A stretch of 64,000 nt of DNA from Streptomyces sp. RFCAC02 (GTDB lineage: Bacteria; Actinomycetota; Actinomycetes; Streptomycetales; Streptomycetaceae): NCBI RefSeq assembly GCF_004193175.1, contig NZ_SAUH01000001.1, positions 1,157,501 through 1,221,500 on the forward strand. The letters run 5' to 3'. Both the position numbers and the translations under genes were made by a program. Below, in pieces: positions 23,502 to 31,643 of the stretch; positions within the stretch are counted from its first letter, which is position 1; every line of letters starts with the position of its first letter. Under the pieces are notes generated by a model that was given only the letters and a program-made list of their open reading frames with translations, did no database searches and was not told where the DNA came from.

Positions 23502-23664
23502 GGCCTGTCCGGCGGATCTTGCCTGTCTCGCGACGCCGGCTACGGCACCTCGCTGCGTTGCCGCATCGCGCGAATACGAACGGGTATGAGCTGCGATCCG
23601 GCGCCTTGCGATGCACCGCATCCGACGCCGCGAGCCGCGACAAGACCCGCCGGACAGACCCTAG
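23498..23664. repeat. MITE-like 167-bp palindromic repeat
   Basis: The ends CTAGGGCCTGTCCGGCGG (23498-23515) and CCGCCGGACAGACCCTAG (23647-23664) are 18-bp inverted repeats with one mismatch. The similarity between arms continues inward (for example GTCTTGTCGCGGCTCGCGGC on the reversed right arm against ATCTTGCCTGTCTCGCGACG on the left), so the whole unit folds into one long imperfect hairpin. It contains no ORF. GGGTCTGTCCGGCGGATC-type ends are, as I recall, repeated in many Streptomyces genomes and resemble non-autonomous transposon ends. No second copy is seen in this window. Confidence 0.75.
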
Positions 23665-23671
23665 AAGGGGG

Positions 23672-23701
23672 TCGCGGGCGGGCGGGGTCGCCCGCCCGCG
23701 A
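23672..23701. terminator. Bidirectional terminator between AsnC-type gene and trpD
   Basis: A perfect 13-bp stem (TCGCGGGCGGGCG, 23672-23684, with CGCCCGCCCGCGA, 23689-23701) has a GGGT loop and lies between the two convergent genes, next to the trpD stop. Confidence 0.8.
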
Positions 23702-23708
23702 GGCAGCA

Positions 23709-24776
23709 CTACGCCCGCGCGGTCGCCGCCACCCAGCGCTCGAGCGCCGACTTCGCCGCCCCGCTGTCGATCGAGTCGGCCGCCCGCGCCATCCCGTCGG
23801 CGAGCTGCTCGGCGAGCGGCACCTCACGCGGCGCGAGCGCCGTGAGGGCGGCCGCCGCGTTCAGCAGCACCGCGTCCCGCACGGGACCGCTCTCGCCGCC
23901 CAGCACCCGCCTGGCCACCTCGGCGTTGTGCGCCGGATCGGCACCCCGCAGGGCCTCCACCGGGGCCAGCGCCACCCCGATCTCGCGCGGGTCGAACGTC
24001 TCCTGCCGCACCGCGCCGTCCCGCACCACCCACACGGTCGAGGTGGCGGTGACGGTCAGCTCGTCCAGGCCGTCGTCGCCCCGGAACACCAGGGCCGAGG
24101 AGCCGCGCGCGGCGAGCACCCCCGCCATGATCGGCGCCATCCGCGCGTCCGCCACACCGGTGGCCTGCGCCGTGACACGCGCCGGGTTCGTCAGCGGCCC
24201 GAGGAAGTTGAACGTGGTGCCGACGCCCAGCTCGCCCCTGGCCACCGCCGCGTGCCGCAGCGCCGGGTGGAACGTGACCGCCGGGCAGTACGTGATGCCG
24301 GCCTCCAGCGCGACCTCGGCGACCCGCGCCGGCGTCAGGTCGAGCGCGATGCCGAGCTGCTCCAGCACGTCGGAGGCACCGCTCGCGCTGGACGCGGCCC
24401 GGTTGCCGTGCTTGACGACCCGGGCGCCCGTCCCCGCGACGACGATCGACGCCATCGTCGAGATGTTGACCGTACGGGCGCGGTCGCCGCCCGTGCCGAC
24501 GATGTCGACGGCGGGCCCGGGCACCTCGATCAGGTTCGCGTGTCCGTACATGGCGTTCACGAGGCCCGTCATCTCCTCGACGGTCTCGCCCTTGGCGCGC
24601 AGCGCCACCGCGAACCCGGCGATCTGGGCGTCGGTCGCCTCGCCCGACATGATGCGGTCCATCGCCCACGCCGTCGCCGACGCCGGCAGGTCACGGCCCG
24701 CCAGCAGGGTGCTCAGCACGTCCGGCCAGGCGTGCGCCGCCGCGTGGTCGCCTCCTGCGGGGAACACAGCGCTCAT
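23709..24776 (-). CDS. trpD: Anthranilate phosphoribosyltransferase
   Basis: The 355-residue enzyme transfers phosphoribosyl from PRPP to anthranilate, the second step of the tryptophan branch. It has the glycine-rich PRPP loop ([15 protein letters not shown]), the [19 protein letters not shown] substrate motif, the [13 protein letters not shown] motif, and the acidic magnesium site ([11 protein letters not shown]). The ATG of MSAVFPAGG is supported by AGGAG 8 nt upstream; a GTG three codons earlier would collide with that site. It stands alone here, 15 kb from trpE(G) and without a leader peptide, so it is regulated separately. Confidence 0.95.
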   Translation of the reverse strand: MSAVFPAGGDHAAAHAWPDVLSTLLAGRDLPASATAWAMDRIMSGEATDAQIAGFAVALRAKGETVEEMTGLVNAMYGHANLIEVPGPAVDIVGTGGDRARTVNISTMASIVVAGTGARVVKHGNRAASSASGASDVLEQLGIALDLTPARVAEVALEAGITYCPAVTFHPALRHAAVARGELGVGTTFNFLGPLTNPARVTAQATGVADARMAPIMAGVLAARGSSALVFRGDDGLDELTVTATSTVWVVRDGAVRQETFDPREIGVALAPVEALRGADPAHNAEVARRVLGGESGPVRDAVLLNAAAALTALAPREVPLAEQLADGMARAADSIDSGAAKSALERWVAATARA

Positions 24777-24887
24777 GGGAATCACTCCTGGCGGGACATC
24801 GGGCGGACGCCGGCCGTTCCGGCCGTCCGTACGGGGGTGCCGGGCCGGCCGCGGGAGAGCGGCCCCGGCAGGGCGAGCCTAACGGAA

Positions 24888-24926
24888 GCGCCGCGGCCCC
24901 CACCTCGCAGGTGGGGGCCGCGGCGC
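24888..24926. terminator. Terminator of the qcrCAB operon
   Basis: An 18-bp perfect stem pairs 24888-24905 (GCGCCGCGGCCCCCACCT) with 24909-24926 across a CGC loop. It lies 30 nt after the qcrB stop in the direction of transcription. Confidence 0.85.
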
Positions 24927-24955
24927 TCATGACGCGGTGATCGCTCGGACGGGAC

Positions 24956-26611
24956 TCAGTGGTGCCCGTGACCGCTCGTGATCTCCTTGTACTCCTCGCG
25001 CGTCGGCTTCGGGATCTGCGCCTGCTCGCCGTAGAAACCGCGGCTGATGCGGGCACGCATCCGGTCGACCGGGCCGACCTTGCGCTGCACGCCGTTCTCG
25101 TCGGTCGCGGGACCGATCTCGTACGGCTGCTGCTGGTCGTGCGAGGTGAGGACGTGCAGCTTCTCCGGCGGCAGCGGCTCGTGCACCTCGATGAACTCGC
25201 CGTGCGGCAGCCGCTTGATGACACCGGTCTCCCGGCCGTGCAGGACCTTGTCCCGGTCGCGCCGCTGGAGTCCCAGACAGATCCGCCGGGTGACGAAGAA
25301 CGCGATCACCGGCAGGACGAAGAACCCGACCCGGCAGAACCAGGTGATGGCGTTGATCGAGAGGTTGAAGTTCACGGCCCACACGTCGTTGCCGCCGGCC
25401 AGCATCGTGACGCCGAACGCGGTCAGCCACGCCATGCCGAACCCGGTGCGCGTCGGGGCGTTGCGCGGGCGCTGCGCGATGTGGTGCTCGCGCGGGTCCC
25501 GGGTGACCCAGCTCTCGAAGAACGGCCACGCGCCGATCGCGATGAGCATCGACGGGAAGATGGCCAGCGGCACCAGCAGACCGAAGTTCAGCGTGTAGCC
25601 GCCGGGGATGACCCACTCCCAGCCGGGCATCATGCGCACCAGGCCCTCGGAGAAGCCCAGGTACCAGTCCGGCTGGGCGTCCGTGGACACCTGGTCCGGC
25701 CGGTAGGGACCCATGACCCAGATCGGGTTGATCGTGACGGTCGCCGCGATCGCCGCGATGACGCCGAAGACCAGGAAGAAGAAGCCACCGGCCTTCGCGA
25801 TGTACACCGGCAGCAGCGGCGGGCCGACGACGTTCGTGTTGGTCTTGCCGGGTCCCGCGTACTGGGTGTGCTTGTGGTAGACGACCAGGATCAGGTGCGC
25901 CACCACGAGCCCCAGCATGATGCCGGGCAGCAGCAGGACGTGCGCGATGAAGAACCTCGGGATGATGTCGTGCCCGGGGAACTCGCCGCCGAAGATGAAC
26001 ATCTGGAGGTACGTGCCGATGATCGGCACGGACAGGATCGCGCCCTCCATGAAGCGGATGCCGATGCCCGACAGCGCGTCGTCCGGCAGCGAGTAGCCCG
26101 TCAGACCGGTGAAGACCGCCAGGACCAGCAGCAGGAAGCCGAACAGCCAGTTGATCTCACGCGGCTTGCGGAACGCGCCGGTGAAGAACACGCGCATCAT
26201 GTGGAAGAAGATGCCGACCACGAAGATGAGCGCCGCCCAGTGGTGGATCTGCCGGACCAGCAGACCGCCGCGGACGTCGAAGCTGATGTCGAGGGCCGAC
26301 GCGTACGCCTCCGTCATCATGATGCCCTGCATCGGCTTGAAGGAGCCCACGTACTCGGTCTCCGCCATGCTCGGCACGAAGAACAGCGTGAGGTACACGC
26401 CGGTCAGGATGATGATGACGAAGCTGTAGAGGCAGATCTCGCCCAGCAGGAACGACCAGTGGTCGGGGAAGATCTTGCGCATGTTGGCCTTGGCCAGGCT
26501 GTAGAGGCCCAGCCGGCCGTCGGCCCAGTCCGCGACGCGCTCGCCCGCGGGTGCCTTGGTGCCCGGCCGCCGCGTGCTCGACGTGGTCGGGGAATCCGTC
26601 GCCGTACTCAT
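24956..26611 (-). CDS. qcrB: Cytochrome bc1 complex cytochrome b subunit
   Basis: The 551-residue membrane protein is the actinobacterial cytochrome b of complex III. Haem-ligating His pairs appear in RQIHHWAALIFVVGIFFHMMR and in the FIAHVLLLPG and VVAHLILVVYHKH region. A quinol-site PDW(Y)-type motif is seen in QPDWYLGFSEG. There are about nine hydrophobic helices and a C-terminal cytoplasmic extension of ~100 residues typical of actinobacteria. It oxidises menaquinol and passes electrons to QcrA and QcrC, moving protons across the membrane. The ATG overlaps the qcrA stop (ATGA). Confidence 0.96.
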   Translation of the reverse strand: MSTATDSPTTSSTRRPGTKAPAGERVADWADGRLGLYSLAKANMRKIFPDHWSFLLGEICLYSFVIIILTGVYLTLFFVPSMAETEYVGSFKPMQGIMMTEAYASALDISFDVRGGLLVRQIHHWAALIFVVGIFFHMMRVFFTGAFRKPREINWLFGFLLLVLAVFTGLTGYSLPDDALSGIGIRFMEGAILSVPIIGTYLQMFIFGGEFPGHDIIPRFFIAHVLLLPGIMLGLVVAHLILVVYHKHTQYAGPGKTNTNVVGPPLLPVYIAKAGGFFFLVFGVIAAIAATVTINPIWVMGPYRPDQVSTDAQPDWYLGFSEGLVRMMPGWEWVIPGGYTLNFGLLVPLAIFPSMLIAIGAWPFFESWVTRDPREHHIAQRPRNAPTRTGFGMAWLTAFGVTMLAGGNDVWAVNFNLSINAITWFCRVGFFVLPVIAFFVTRRICLGLQRRDRDKVLHGRETGVIKRLPHGEFIEVHEPLPPEKLHVLTSHDQQQPYEIGPATDENGVQRKVGPVDRMRARISRGFYGEQAQIPKPTREEYKEITSGHGHH

Positions 26612-27699
26612 CCGCGCTCCCAGAAGCTCGGGCCGGGGGGCTCCTCGAAGTCGCCGAGCGCTTCGAGGTAACCGTCGTCGTTCACAGTGATACGCAGCTG
26701 CGGCAGCGGGTGACCGGCGGGGCCGAAGAGGACCCGGGCGCCGTCCGAGAGGTCGAACGTGGACTGGTGGCAGGGGCACAGCGCGTGGTGGGTCTGCTGC
26801 TCGTACAGGGTCGCAGGGCAACCGATGTGCGTGCAGATCTTCGAGAAGCACAGGATGCCCTCGTGACCCCAGTCGGCGGACTTCGCGTCCTTGATGTCCT
26901 CCGGTTCGAGGCGCACCAGCATGACGGCGGCCTTCGCGATCTCCTCGTGGAAGTCCTCGTCGTGCGGGCTCATGCCCTCGGGCATCGCCTGCGTGAGGGA
27001 GCCGACGGTGATGTCCTCCGGCCGCAGCGGCTCCATCGTCGACTCGTTGACGATGAGGGAGCCCTTCTTCCACTTGGTGTGGCGGAGCTTCTCGTGCGGC
27101 AGCGGGCCGAGGTCGCGCAGCAGGACGACGCCGGCCAGCGGGACGACCGCGACCGCGCCGAGCATGGTGTTGCGCACCAGCTTGCGGCGGCCGATCTGCG
27201 ACTCGGCGGCGCCCTTGCGGAACTCCTGGAAGACGTGCTCCCTGACCTCGGGGCTGGCCTCGACCGGGTGCCGCTCGTCGACGATCTCCTCGTCCGACAT
27301 CAGGGTGCGCGCCCAGTGCACGGCGCCGGCGCCGATGCAGAACAGCGCGAGGCCGAGCGTCAGGCCGAGCGCGAAGTTCAGACCGCTGACGTGGCCGAAG
27401 GGCCAGATGTAGACGATCTCGTCGATCGGGATGGCGACGTAGGAGGCGATGAAGCCGATGGTCGCCAGGATCGAGACCGTGAAGAGCAGGGCCACCGTGC
27501 GCTCGGAGCGCTTGGCCGCCCGCTCGTCGATGTCCTGCCTGCGGGGCTCGTGCGGCGGGAGACCGGGGTCGGCGAACGGGTCGTCCGCCGGGGTCAGCGC
27601 GCCGTCGCCCGCCGCCTGCCGGTGCTCGGGGAGGTTGTCGCCGTGCGCGCCGTGCTGTTGCGCCTTCGAGGCGTCGTCGTGTTCGTCGTGGTCGTTCAT
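26608..27699 (-). CDS. qcrA: Cytochrome bc1 complex Rieske iron-sulfur subunit
   Basis: The 363-residue Rieske protein has three transmembrane helices before the cluster domain, as in actinobacteria. The [2Fe-2S] ligands are Cys289 and His291 (CTHIGC) with Cys308 and His311 (CPCH); Cys294 and Cys310 form the disulfide. A twin-arginine motif (IGRRKLVRNT, Arg171-Arg172) stands directly before helix 3. Established work on the Streptomyces protein shows Sec inserts the first two helices and Tat the third, and this sequence has the required signal. It takes electrons from menaquinol. It overlaps both neighbours by 4 nt. Confidence 0.96.
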   Translation of the reverse strand: MNDHDEHDDASKAQQHGAHGDNLPEHRQAAGDGALTPADDPFADPGLPPHEPRRQDIDERAAKRSERTVALLFTVSILATIGFIASYVAIPIDEIVYIWPFGHVSGLNFALGLTLGLALFCIGAGAVHWARTLMSDEEIVDERHPVEASPEVREHVFQEFRKGAAESQIGRRKLVRNTMLGAVAVVPLAGVVLLRDLGPLPHEKLRHTKWKKGSLIVNESTMEPLRPEDITVGSLTQAMPEGMSPHDEDFHEEIAKAAVMLVRLEPEDIKDAKSADWGHEGILCFSKICTHIGCPATLYEQQTHHALCPCHQSTFDLSDGARVLFGPAGHPLPQLRITVNDDGYLEALGDFEEPPGPSFWERG

Positions 27700-28505
27700 G
27701 ACTTCCTGGCCTTAGTGCTCCGGGCGCCGATCCAGACGGCCACGGCGACGAGTGCGCCGATGCCGATCGTCCAGGCGAACAGACCCTCGCCGACCGGTCC
27801 GTAGCCGCCGAGCGAGAAGCCGCCCGGGTTCGCGGAGTCCGATGTGTTGACCTCGTCCAGCCAGGCGATGATGTCGCGCTTGTCCTGCTCGGTCAGCGTG
27901 GTGTTCGGGAAGGACGGCATGTTCTGGGGCCCGGTGAGCATGGCCTCGTAGATGTGGCGGGGATCCACGTCGTGGAGGTTGGGCGCTTCCTTGCCGTGCG
28001 TCAGGGCACCGCCCTCGCCGGTGAAGTTGTGGCACTGCGAGCAGTTCGTGCGGAACAGCTCGCCACCGCGGGCGACGTCGCCGTCGGCCGGGTCGTACGC
28101 CGACTCCTCGGGGACGGCCGGGCCGGGGCCCAGCGAGGCGATGTAGGCGGCGAGCTGGTCGATCTCGGTCTGCGTGTACACGGCCGGCTTGACCGGCGCC
28201 TGCGGACCGGGCTGCTGGAGGGGCATACGGCCGGTGCCGACCTGGAAGTCGACCGCCGCGGCGCCCACCCCGATCAGCGAGGGGCCGTCACTGCTGCCCT
28301 GACCGCCGCTGCCATGGCAGCTTGAGCAGCCGACTTCGTACAGCTGCTTGCCCTCCTCGATGGCAAGGGACTGGTCCGAGTTGTCGGCCTGGGCCTCACC
28401 CGCGGGAGCGAATGCGGCGTACAGCCCCCCTGTGGCCGCCAGCGCGAGGAGGAGGACGACGAACGCCGCCAGCGGATGGCGCCGTCGTGCGGAGAGCTTT
28501 TTCAC
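27696..28505 (-). CDS. qcrC: Cytochrome bc1 complex diheme cytochrome c subunit
   Basis: The 269-residue protein has an N-terminal anchor (about 10-35) and two class I cytochrome c domains with CSSCH (Cys60-His64) and CSQCH (Cys154-His158). It ends with a C-terminal membrane helix (about 241-259). The second haem hands electrons directly to the oxidase of the bcc-aa3 supercomplex, replacing soluble cytochrome c. It is the first gene of qcrCAB, begins with GTG, and overlaps qcrA by 4 nt. The ctaE gene lies just upstream on the same strand. Confidence 0.96.
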   Translation of the reverse strand: MKKLSARRRHPLAAFVVLLLALAATGGLYAAFAPAGEAQADNSDQSLAIEEGKQLYEVGCSSCHGSGGQGSSDGPSLIGVGAAAVDFQVGTGRMPLQQPGPQAPVKPAVYTQTEIDQLAAYIASLGPGPAVPEESAYDPADGDVARGGELFRTNCSQCHNFTGEGGALTHGKEAPNLHDVDPRHIYEAMLTGPQNMPSFPNTTLTEQDKRDIIAWLDEVNTSDSANPGGFSLGGYGPVGEGLFAWTIGIGALVAVAVWIGARSTKARKS

Positions 28506-28558
28506 GGATTACCCCGGTGTCAGGATCTTCTGCGTCGGTGCTGCTGTCGGGACGAGCA

Positions 28559-28574
28559 TGCGTGCGTGCGTGCG
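28559..28574. repeat. TGCG tetranucleotide repeat, four units
   Basis: Four tandem TGCG units lie in the 90-nt gap between ctaE and qcrC, upstream of the qcrC start. Its length could vary by slippage; nothing else is visible in the gap. Confidence 0.5.
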
Positions 28575-28596
28575 GTGCGGCAACGGCGGCCGGCGC

Positions 28597-29217
28597 CTAC
28601 TGGATCAGGTAGATGGTGGCGAACAGGCCGATCCACACGACGTCGACGAAGTGCCAGTAGTACGACACGACGATCGCCGTGGTGGCCTGCTCGTGCGTGA
28701 ACCGACGCGCCGCGTACGTCCTGCCGAGGACGAGCAGGAAGGCGATCAGTCCGCCGAGGACGTGCAGGCCGTGGAACCCGGTGGTGAGGTAGAAGGCCGA
28801 ACCGTACGGGTCGGAGGAGATCGAGATTCCCTCGTGACTCACCAGTTCGGTGTACTCCGTCACCTGGCCGCCGATGAAGATCGCGCCCATGATGAAGGTC
28901 ACCACGAACCAGCCGCGGAGCTTCTTCACATCGCCGCGTTCCGCCGCGAAGACGCCGAGCTGGCAGGTGAGGGAGGAGAGCACCAGGATCGTGGTGTTGG
29001 TGAGTGAGAACGGCAGGTTCAGCGCGTCGGCCTTCTCCTGCCAGAAGTCAGCACCCATCACCGACCGCAGGGTGAAGTACATCGCGAAGAGGGCCGCGAA
29101 GAACATCAGCTCGGAACTCAGCCAGATGACCGTACCGACGCTGGTGACGTTCGGCCGGTTGACCGAGGGAGTCGCGTGCCCTGTTTCTACTGCTGTTGCT
29201 GTCGCCACGCCCGTCAT
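28597..29217 (-). CDS. ctaE: Cytochrome c oxidase subunit III
   Basis: The 206-residue protein has five hydrophobic helices and the subunit III signature segments [29 protein letters not shown] and [17 protein letters not shown]. It is the short actinobacterial form lacking the first two helices of mitochondrial COX3. It stabilises the aa3 oxidase core and its proton uptake. The gene is split from ctaCDF and sits just upstream of qcrCAB, an arrangement common in actinobacteria. ATG start; GGAAGGG lies 11 nt upstream. Confidence 0.95.
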   Translation of the reverse strand: MTGVATATAVETGHATPSVNRPNVTSVGTVIWLSSELMFFAALFAMYFTLRSVMGADFWQEKADALNLPFSLTNTTILVLSSLTCQLGVFAAERGDVKKLRGWFVVTFIMGAIFIGGQVTEYTELVSHEGISISSDPYGSAFYLTTGFHGLHVLGGLIAFLLVLGRTYAARRFTHEQATTAIVVSYYWHFVDVVWIGLFATIYLIQ

Positions 29218-29316
29218 TATGTCGGTCGCCCTTCCGGCACTTGTCTCGGGGTGGGGTTCGGTGTGTCCACGGAGTAGCATCCGCGCAACGGACCCAACGC
29301 GACCCGCGGAGGAACG

Positions 29317-29718
29317 ATGCAGCGCACCGCGACGGTGCTGGTCTACAGCGACGATGTGAACACCCGTGAGCAGGTGCGGCTCGCCGTGGGCCGGCGGCCC
29401 GCGGCCGACCTGCCGCCGGTGGAGTACGTCGAGTGCGCCACGCTGCCCGCCGTCCTGACGGAGCTCGAACGGGGCGGTGTCGACGCCTGCGTGCTGGACG
29501 GCGAGGCCGTCCCCGCGGGCGGCATGGGGGTGTGCCGGCAGATCAAGGACGAGATCTTCGGCTGCCCGCCGGTCCTGGTCCTCATCGGCCGTCCGCAGGA
29601 CGCGTGGCTGGCGACCTGGAGCCGCGCCGAGGCCGCCGTGGCCCACCCGGTGGACCCGGCCGACCTCGCCGCGGGGGTGACGGCGCTGCTGCGTTCGGCC
29701 CTGCCGGCCACGGTGTGA
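29317..29718 (+). CDS. Degenerate receiver-domain (response-regulator-like) protein
   Basis: The 133-residue protein has a CheY-like layout: [17 protein letters not shown] at the acidic pocket, a putative phospho-site Asp in [18 protein letters not shown], and a final [13 protein letters not shown] helix where the conserved Lys is absent. It consists of a receiver-like domain only, with no output domain. It may act as a protein-interaction module. It is divergent from ctaE (~100 bp) and near the respiratory genes, with a GGAGG ribosome site 5 nt from the ATG. I cannot assign a partner or pathway. Confidence 0.78.
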   Translation: MQRTATVLVYSDDVNTREQVRLAVGRRPAADLPPVEYVECATLPAVLTELERGGVDACVLDGEAVPAGGMGVCRQIKDEIFGCPPVLVLIGRPQDAWLATWSRAEAAVAHPVDPADLAAGVTALLRSALPATV

Positions 29719-29774
29719 TTCACCCGCCCGGGTCGGGGCACGCTGCTCCGGACGGCTCCTCCCGGGCACCCACG

Positions 29775-29821
29775 ACGACGGCGGCGGCCGTCCCGGATCC
29801 CGGGGCGGCCGCCGCCGTCGT
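29775..29821. terminator. Bidirectional terminator between receiver-like and Ldt genes
   Basis: The arm 29775-29790 (ACGACGGCGGCGGCCG) pairs over 16 bp with 29806-29821 between two convergent genes. Confidence 0.8.
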
Positions 29822-29833
29822 GGTGGCGCGGGG

Positions 29834-31138
29834 TCAGACGGCGGGGGTGAGCCGTGCGGCCTTCGCGTCGTCCGAGCCTCCGGAGTCCTTCTCCCGGTCG
29901 GCGCCCGCGCCCTGTGCCGTGCCGCCGCCGGACGCCTCGTCGAGGGCGCTGCCGGCGAGCCACTCGTCCCAGGACAGGTTCCAGTCCCCGAACCCGTTGC
30001 CGAACGGCGCCATGTCCTCGCCGAAGCCGTTGACGTGCTGCACGATGTCGCCCGGCTTCACCAGCTCGTAGAACCACTGGGCGTTCTCCGTGCTGAGGCC
30101 CGTGCAGCCGTGGCTGACGTTGGCCGAGCCCTGGGAGCCGACCGACCAGGGCGCCCCGTGGACGTACTCGCCGCTCCAGGTCAGCCGGGCCGCCCAGTAG
30201 ACCGGCAGGTCGTAGGACTCGGCGGAGCCGGCGGGGATGCCGATGCTGGTGCCGGTCATGCGGACGTACTGCTCGCGTCCGAGGACGACCTTGATGCCGT
30301 TGCGGGTGGCGAACCCCTCCTTGCCGGTGGTGATGGGGATCGTCCGCAGCTCCTCGCCGTTGCGCGAGACGGTCATGTGGTGGGTGCTGATGTCGGCCAC
30401 GGCCTCGATGCGGTCACCCGTTCGCAGGGTGAGTTTCTTGGTCTCCCCACCGCGCAGTTCGTCGCCGATGGGCAGGCCGTCCAGGCCGGACGTGACGGTG
30501 ATGGAGGCGTTGGCGGGCCAGTACTCGCGGGGACGGTAGTGCAGCTCCTTGTCGTCCACCCAGTGCCAGGCGCCCTCGACGGCCGGCTCCGACGTGACCG
30601 TCAGGGAACTCTCGACCAGGGCGCGTTCGGCCGGGTCGGCGACCCCCTCGCTGAGCGTCGCGGTGATGGGCTGCCCGACGCCGTACGTGCCCGCCTCGGG
30701 GCCGAAGGCGACGGTGAGCCGATCAGCCTCCGAGTCGCCCGTCCTGAAGGTGTGGACGCCGCGTCCGGGGTCGCCGTCGCCGTTCTCGGTGCTCACCTTC
30801 ACCGTGTACTCGGCCTCGGCGGCGAGCGCCGTCGTGGAGCGCCAGCCGCGCCCGTCGGCGGACAGTTCGCCGGTCAGGGTCCTGCCGTCCCCGTCGGTGG
30901 CGACCACGTCGGTGATCCGGGTGCCCGAGTCCCTGGCGGTGATGCTGAGGGGCGTGTCCGGATCGACCTCGGCACCGTCGCGTTCGCCGGCGGTGCCGAA
31001 GGAGAGCTGTCCGGCGGCGTCGTACGCCTCGCCGGCCAGGGGCTTCGCGCCTCCGCCGCACGCGGTGAGCCCGGCCACGAGCGGGGCCAGTACCAGCGTG
31101 CAGCCGAGCTGTATCCGAGTTTTGTGGCTCATGGACAC
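29834..31138 (-). CDS. L,D-transpeptidase lipoprotein with Ig-like domains
   Basis: The ~434-residue protein has a lipoprotein signal (hydrophobic core, lipobox LTAC followed by GGG). Two Ig-like domains follow (about 40-135 and 140-240), then a YkuD L,D-transpeptidase domain. Its catalytic motif is SHGCTGLS with an upstream His in EYVHGAPW. The C-terminal tail is Trp-rich, then disordered. It resembles LdtMt2-type enzymes, which form 3-3 crosslinks in peptidoglycan and resist most beta-lactams except carbapenems. The start is either GTG 31138 or ATG 31132; neither has a clear Shine-Dalgarno. The nearby oxidase genes seem unrelated. Confidence 0.92.
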   Translation of the reverse strand: MSMSHKTRIQLGCTLVLAPLVAGLTACGGGAKPLAGEAYDAAGQLSFGTAGERDGAEVDPDTPLSITARDSGTRITDVVATDGDGRTLTGELSADGRGWRSTTALAAEAEYTVKVSTENGDGDPGRGVHTFRTGDSEADRLTVAFGPEAGTYGVGQPITATLSEGVADPAERALVESSLTVTSEPAVEGAWHWVDDKELHYRPREYWPANASITVTSGLDGLPIGDELRGGETKKLTLRTGDRIEAVADISTHHMTVSRNGEELRTIPITTGKEGFATRNGIKVVLGREQYVRMTGTSIGIPAGSAESYDLPVYWAARLTWSGEYVHGAPWSVGSQGSANVSHGCTGLSTENAQWFYELVKPGDIVQHVNGFGEDMAPFGNGFGDWNLSWDEWLAGSALDEASGGGTAQGAGADREKDSGGSDDAKAARLTPAV

Positions 31139-31188
31139 AACGTAAGGACGCTGACCTGAAGCGGCACGCTGGGTGACTGCATACGGGT

Positions 31189-31223
31189 GGGACCCCCGTA
31201 CGGACAGGCCGTACGGGGGTCCC
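31189..31223. terminator. Terminator of the ctaCDF operon
   Basis: A 15-bp perfect stem (31189-31203 with 31209-31223, arms GGGACCCCCGTACGG and CCGTACGGGGGTCCC) has an ACAGG loop and lies just beyond the ctaF stop in its direction of transcription. Confidence 0.85.
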
Positions 31224-31244
31224 GTGGTGGTGCGGTGGGGCGGG

Positions 31245-31643
31245 CTACTGGTTCTGGTTCTCGCCCCGGTAGTACTCGTACACCCACAGCCAGAGGCCGA
31301 AGCCGATCAGCGGGAAGGTGAAGTAGAGCAGCCACCAGCCGAAGACCGGGGACATGAAGGCGAACATGCCGCCGCCCGCGAGCGCCAGGGGCGCCCAGCT
31401 GTGCGGGCTGAAGAAGCCGACCTCACCGGCGTCGTCGGCGACGTCCGCGTTCTTGTTGTCCTGGGCGCCGGCGTCCACCCGCCGGGCGGTGAAGACCAGG
31501 TAGAACCCGATCATCGCCGACAGGGCGAACGCCAGGAACAGGCCCGTGGTGCCGACCGGTTCCTTCGACCACATGCCGTAGACGACGGCCACGGCCAGCA
31601 TGAAGACCGCGAGCCACGCGAAGAGGTGTCCCTGGATTCTCAC
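31245..31643 (-). CDS. ctaF: Cytochrome c oxidase subunit IV (actinobacterial type)
   Basis: The 132-residue protein has four hydrophobic helices ([58 protein letters not shown] and a final [16 protein letters not shown]). This is the actinobacterial subunit IV of the aa3 oxidase, a small membrane subunit of the bcc-aa3 supercomplex. Its GTG start overlaps the ctaD stop by 4 nt (GTGA), so it is translationally coupled to ctaD. It is the last gene of ctaCDF, before a strong terminator. Confidence 0.92.
   Translation of the reverse strand: MRIQGHLFAWLAVFMLAVAVVYGMWSKEPVGTTGLFLAFALSAMIGFYLVFTARRVDAGAQDNKNADVADDAGEVGFFSPHSWAPLALAGGGMFAFMSPVFGWWLLYFTFPLIGFGLWLWVYEYYRGENQNQ

Noticed and set aside
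23498..23664. CRISPR array or insertion sequence
   Set aside because: There is a single inverted-repeat unit with no direct repeats, spacers or transposase; a MITE-like palindrome explains it.
24959..26671. 570-residue plus-strand ORF opposite qcrB
   Set aside because: It is a complement of the qcrB codons, rich in Asp, Arg, His and Gln, with no fold. High-GC genes routinely give open antisense frames.
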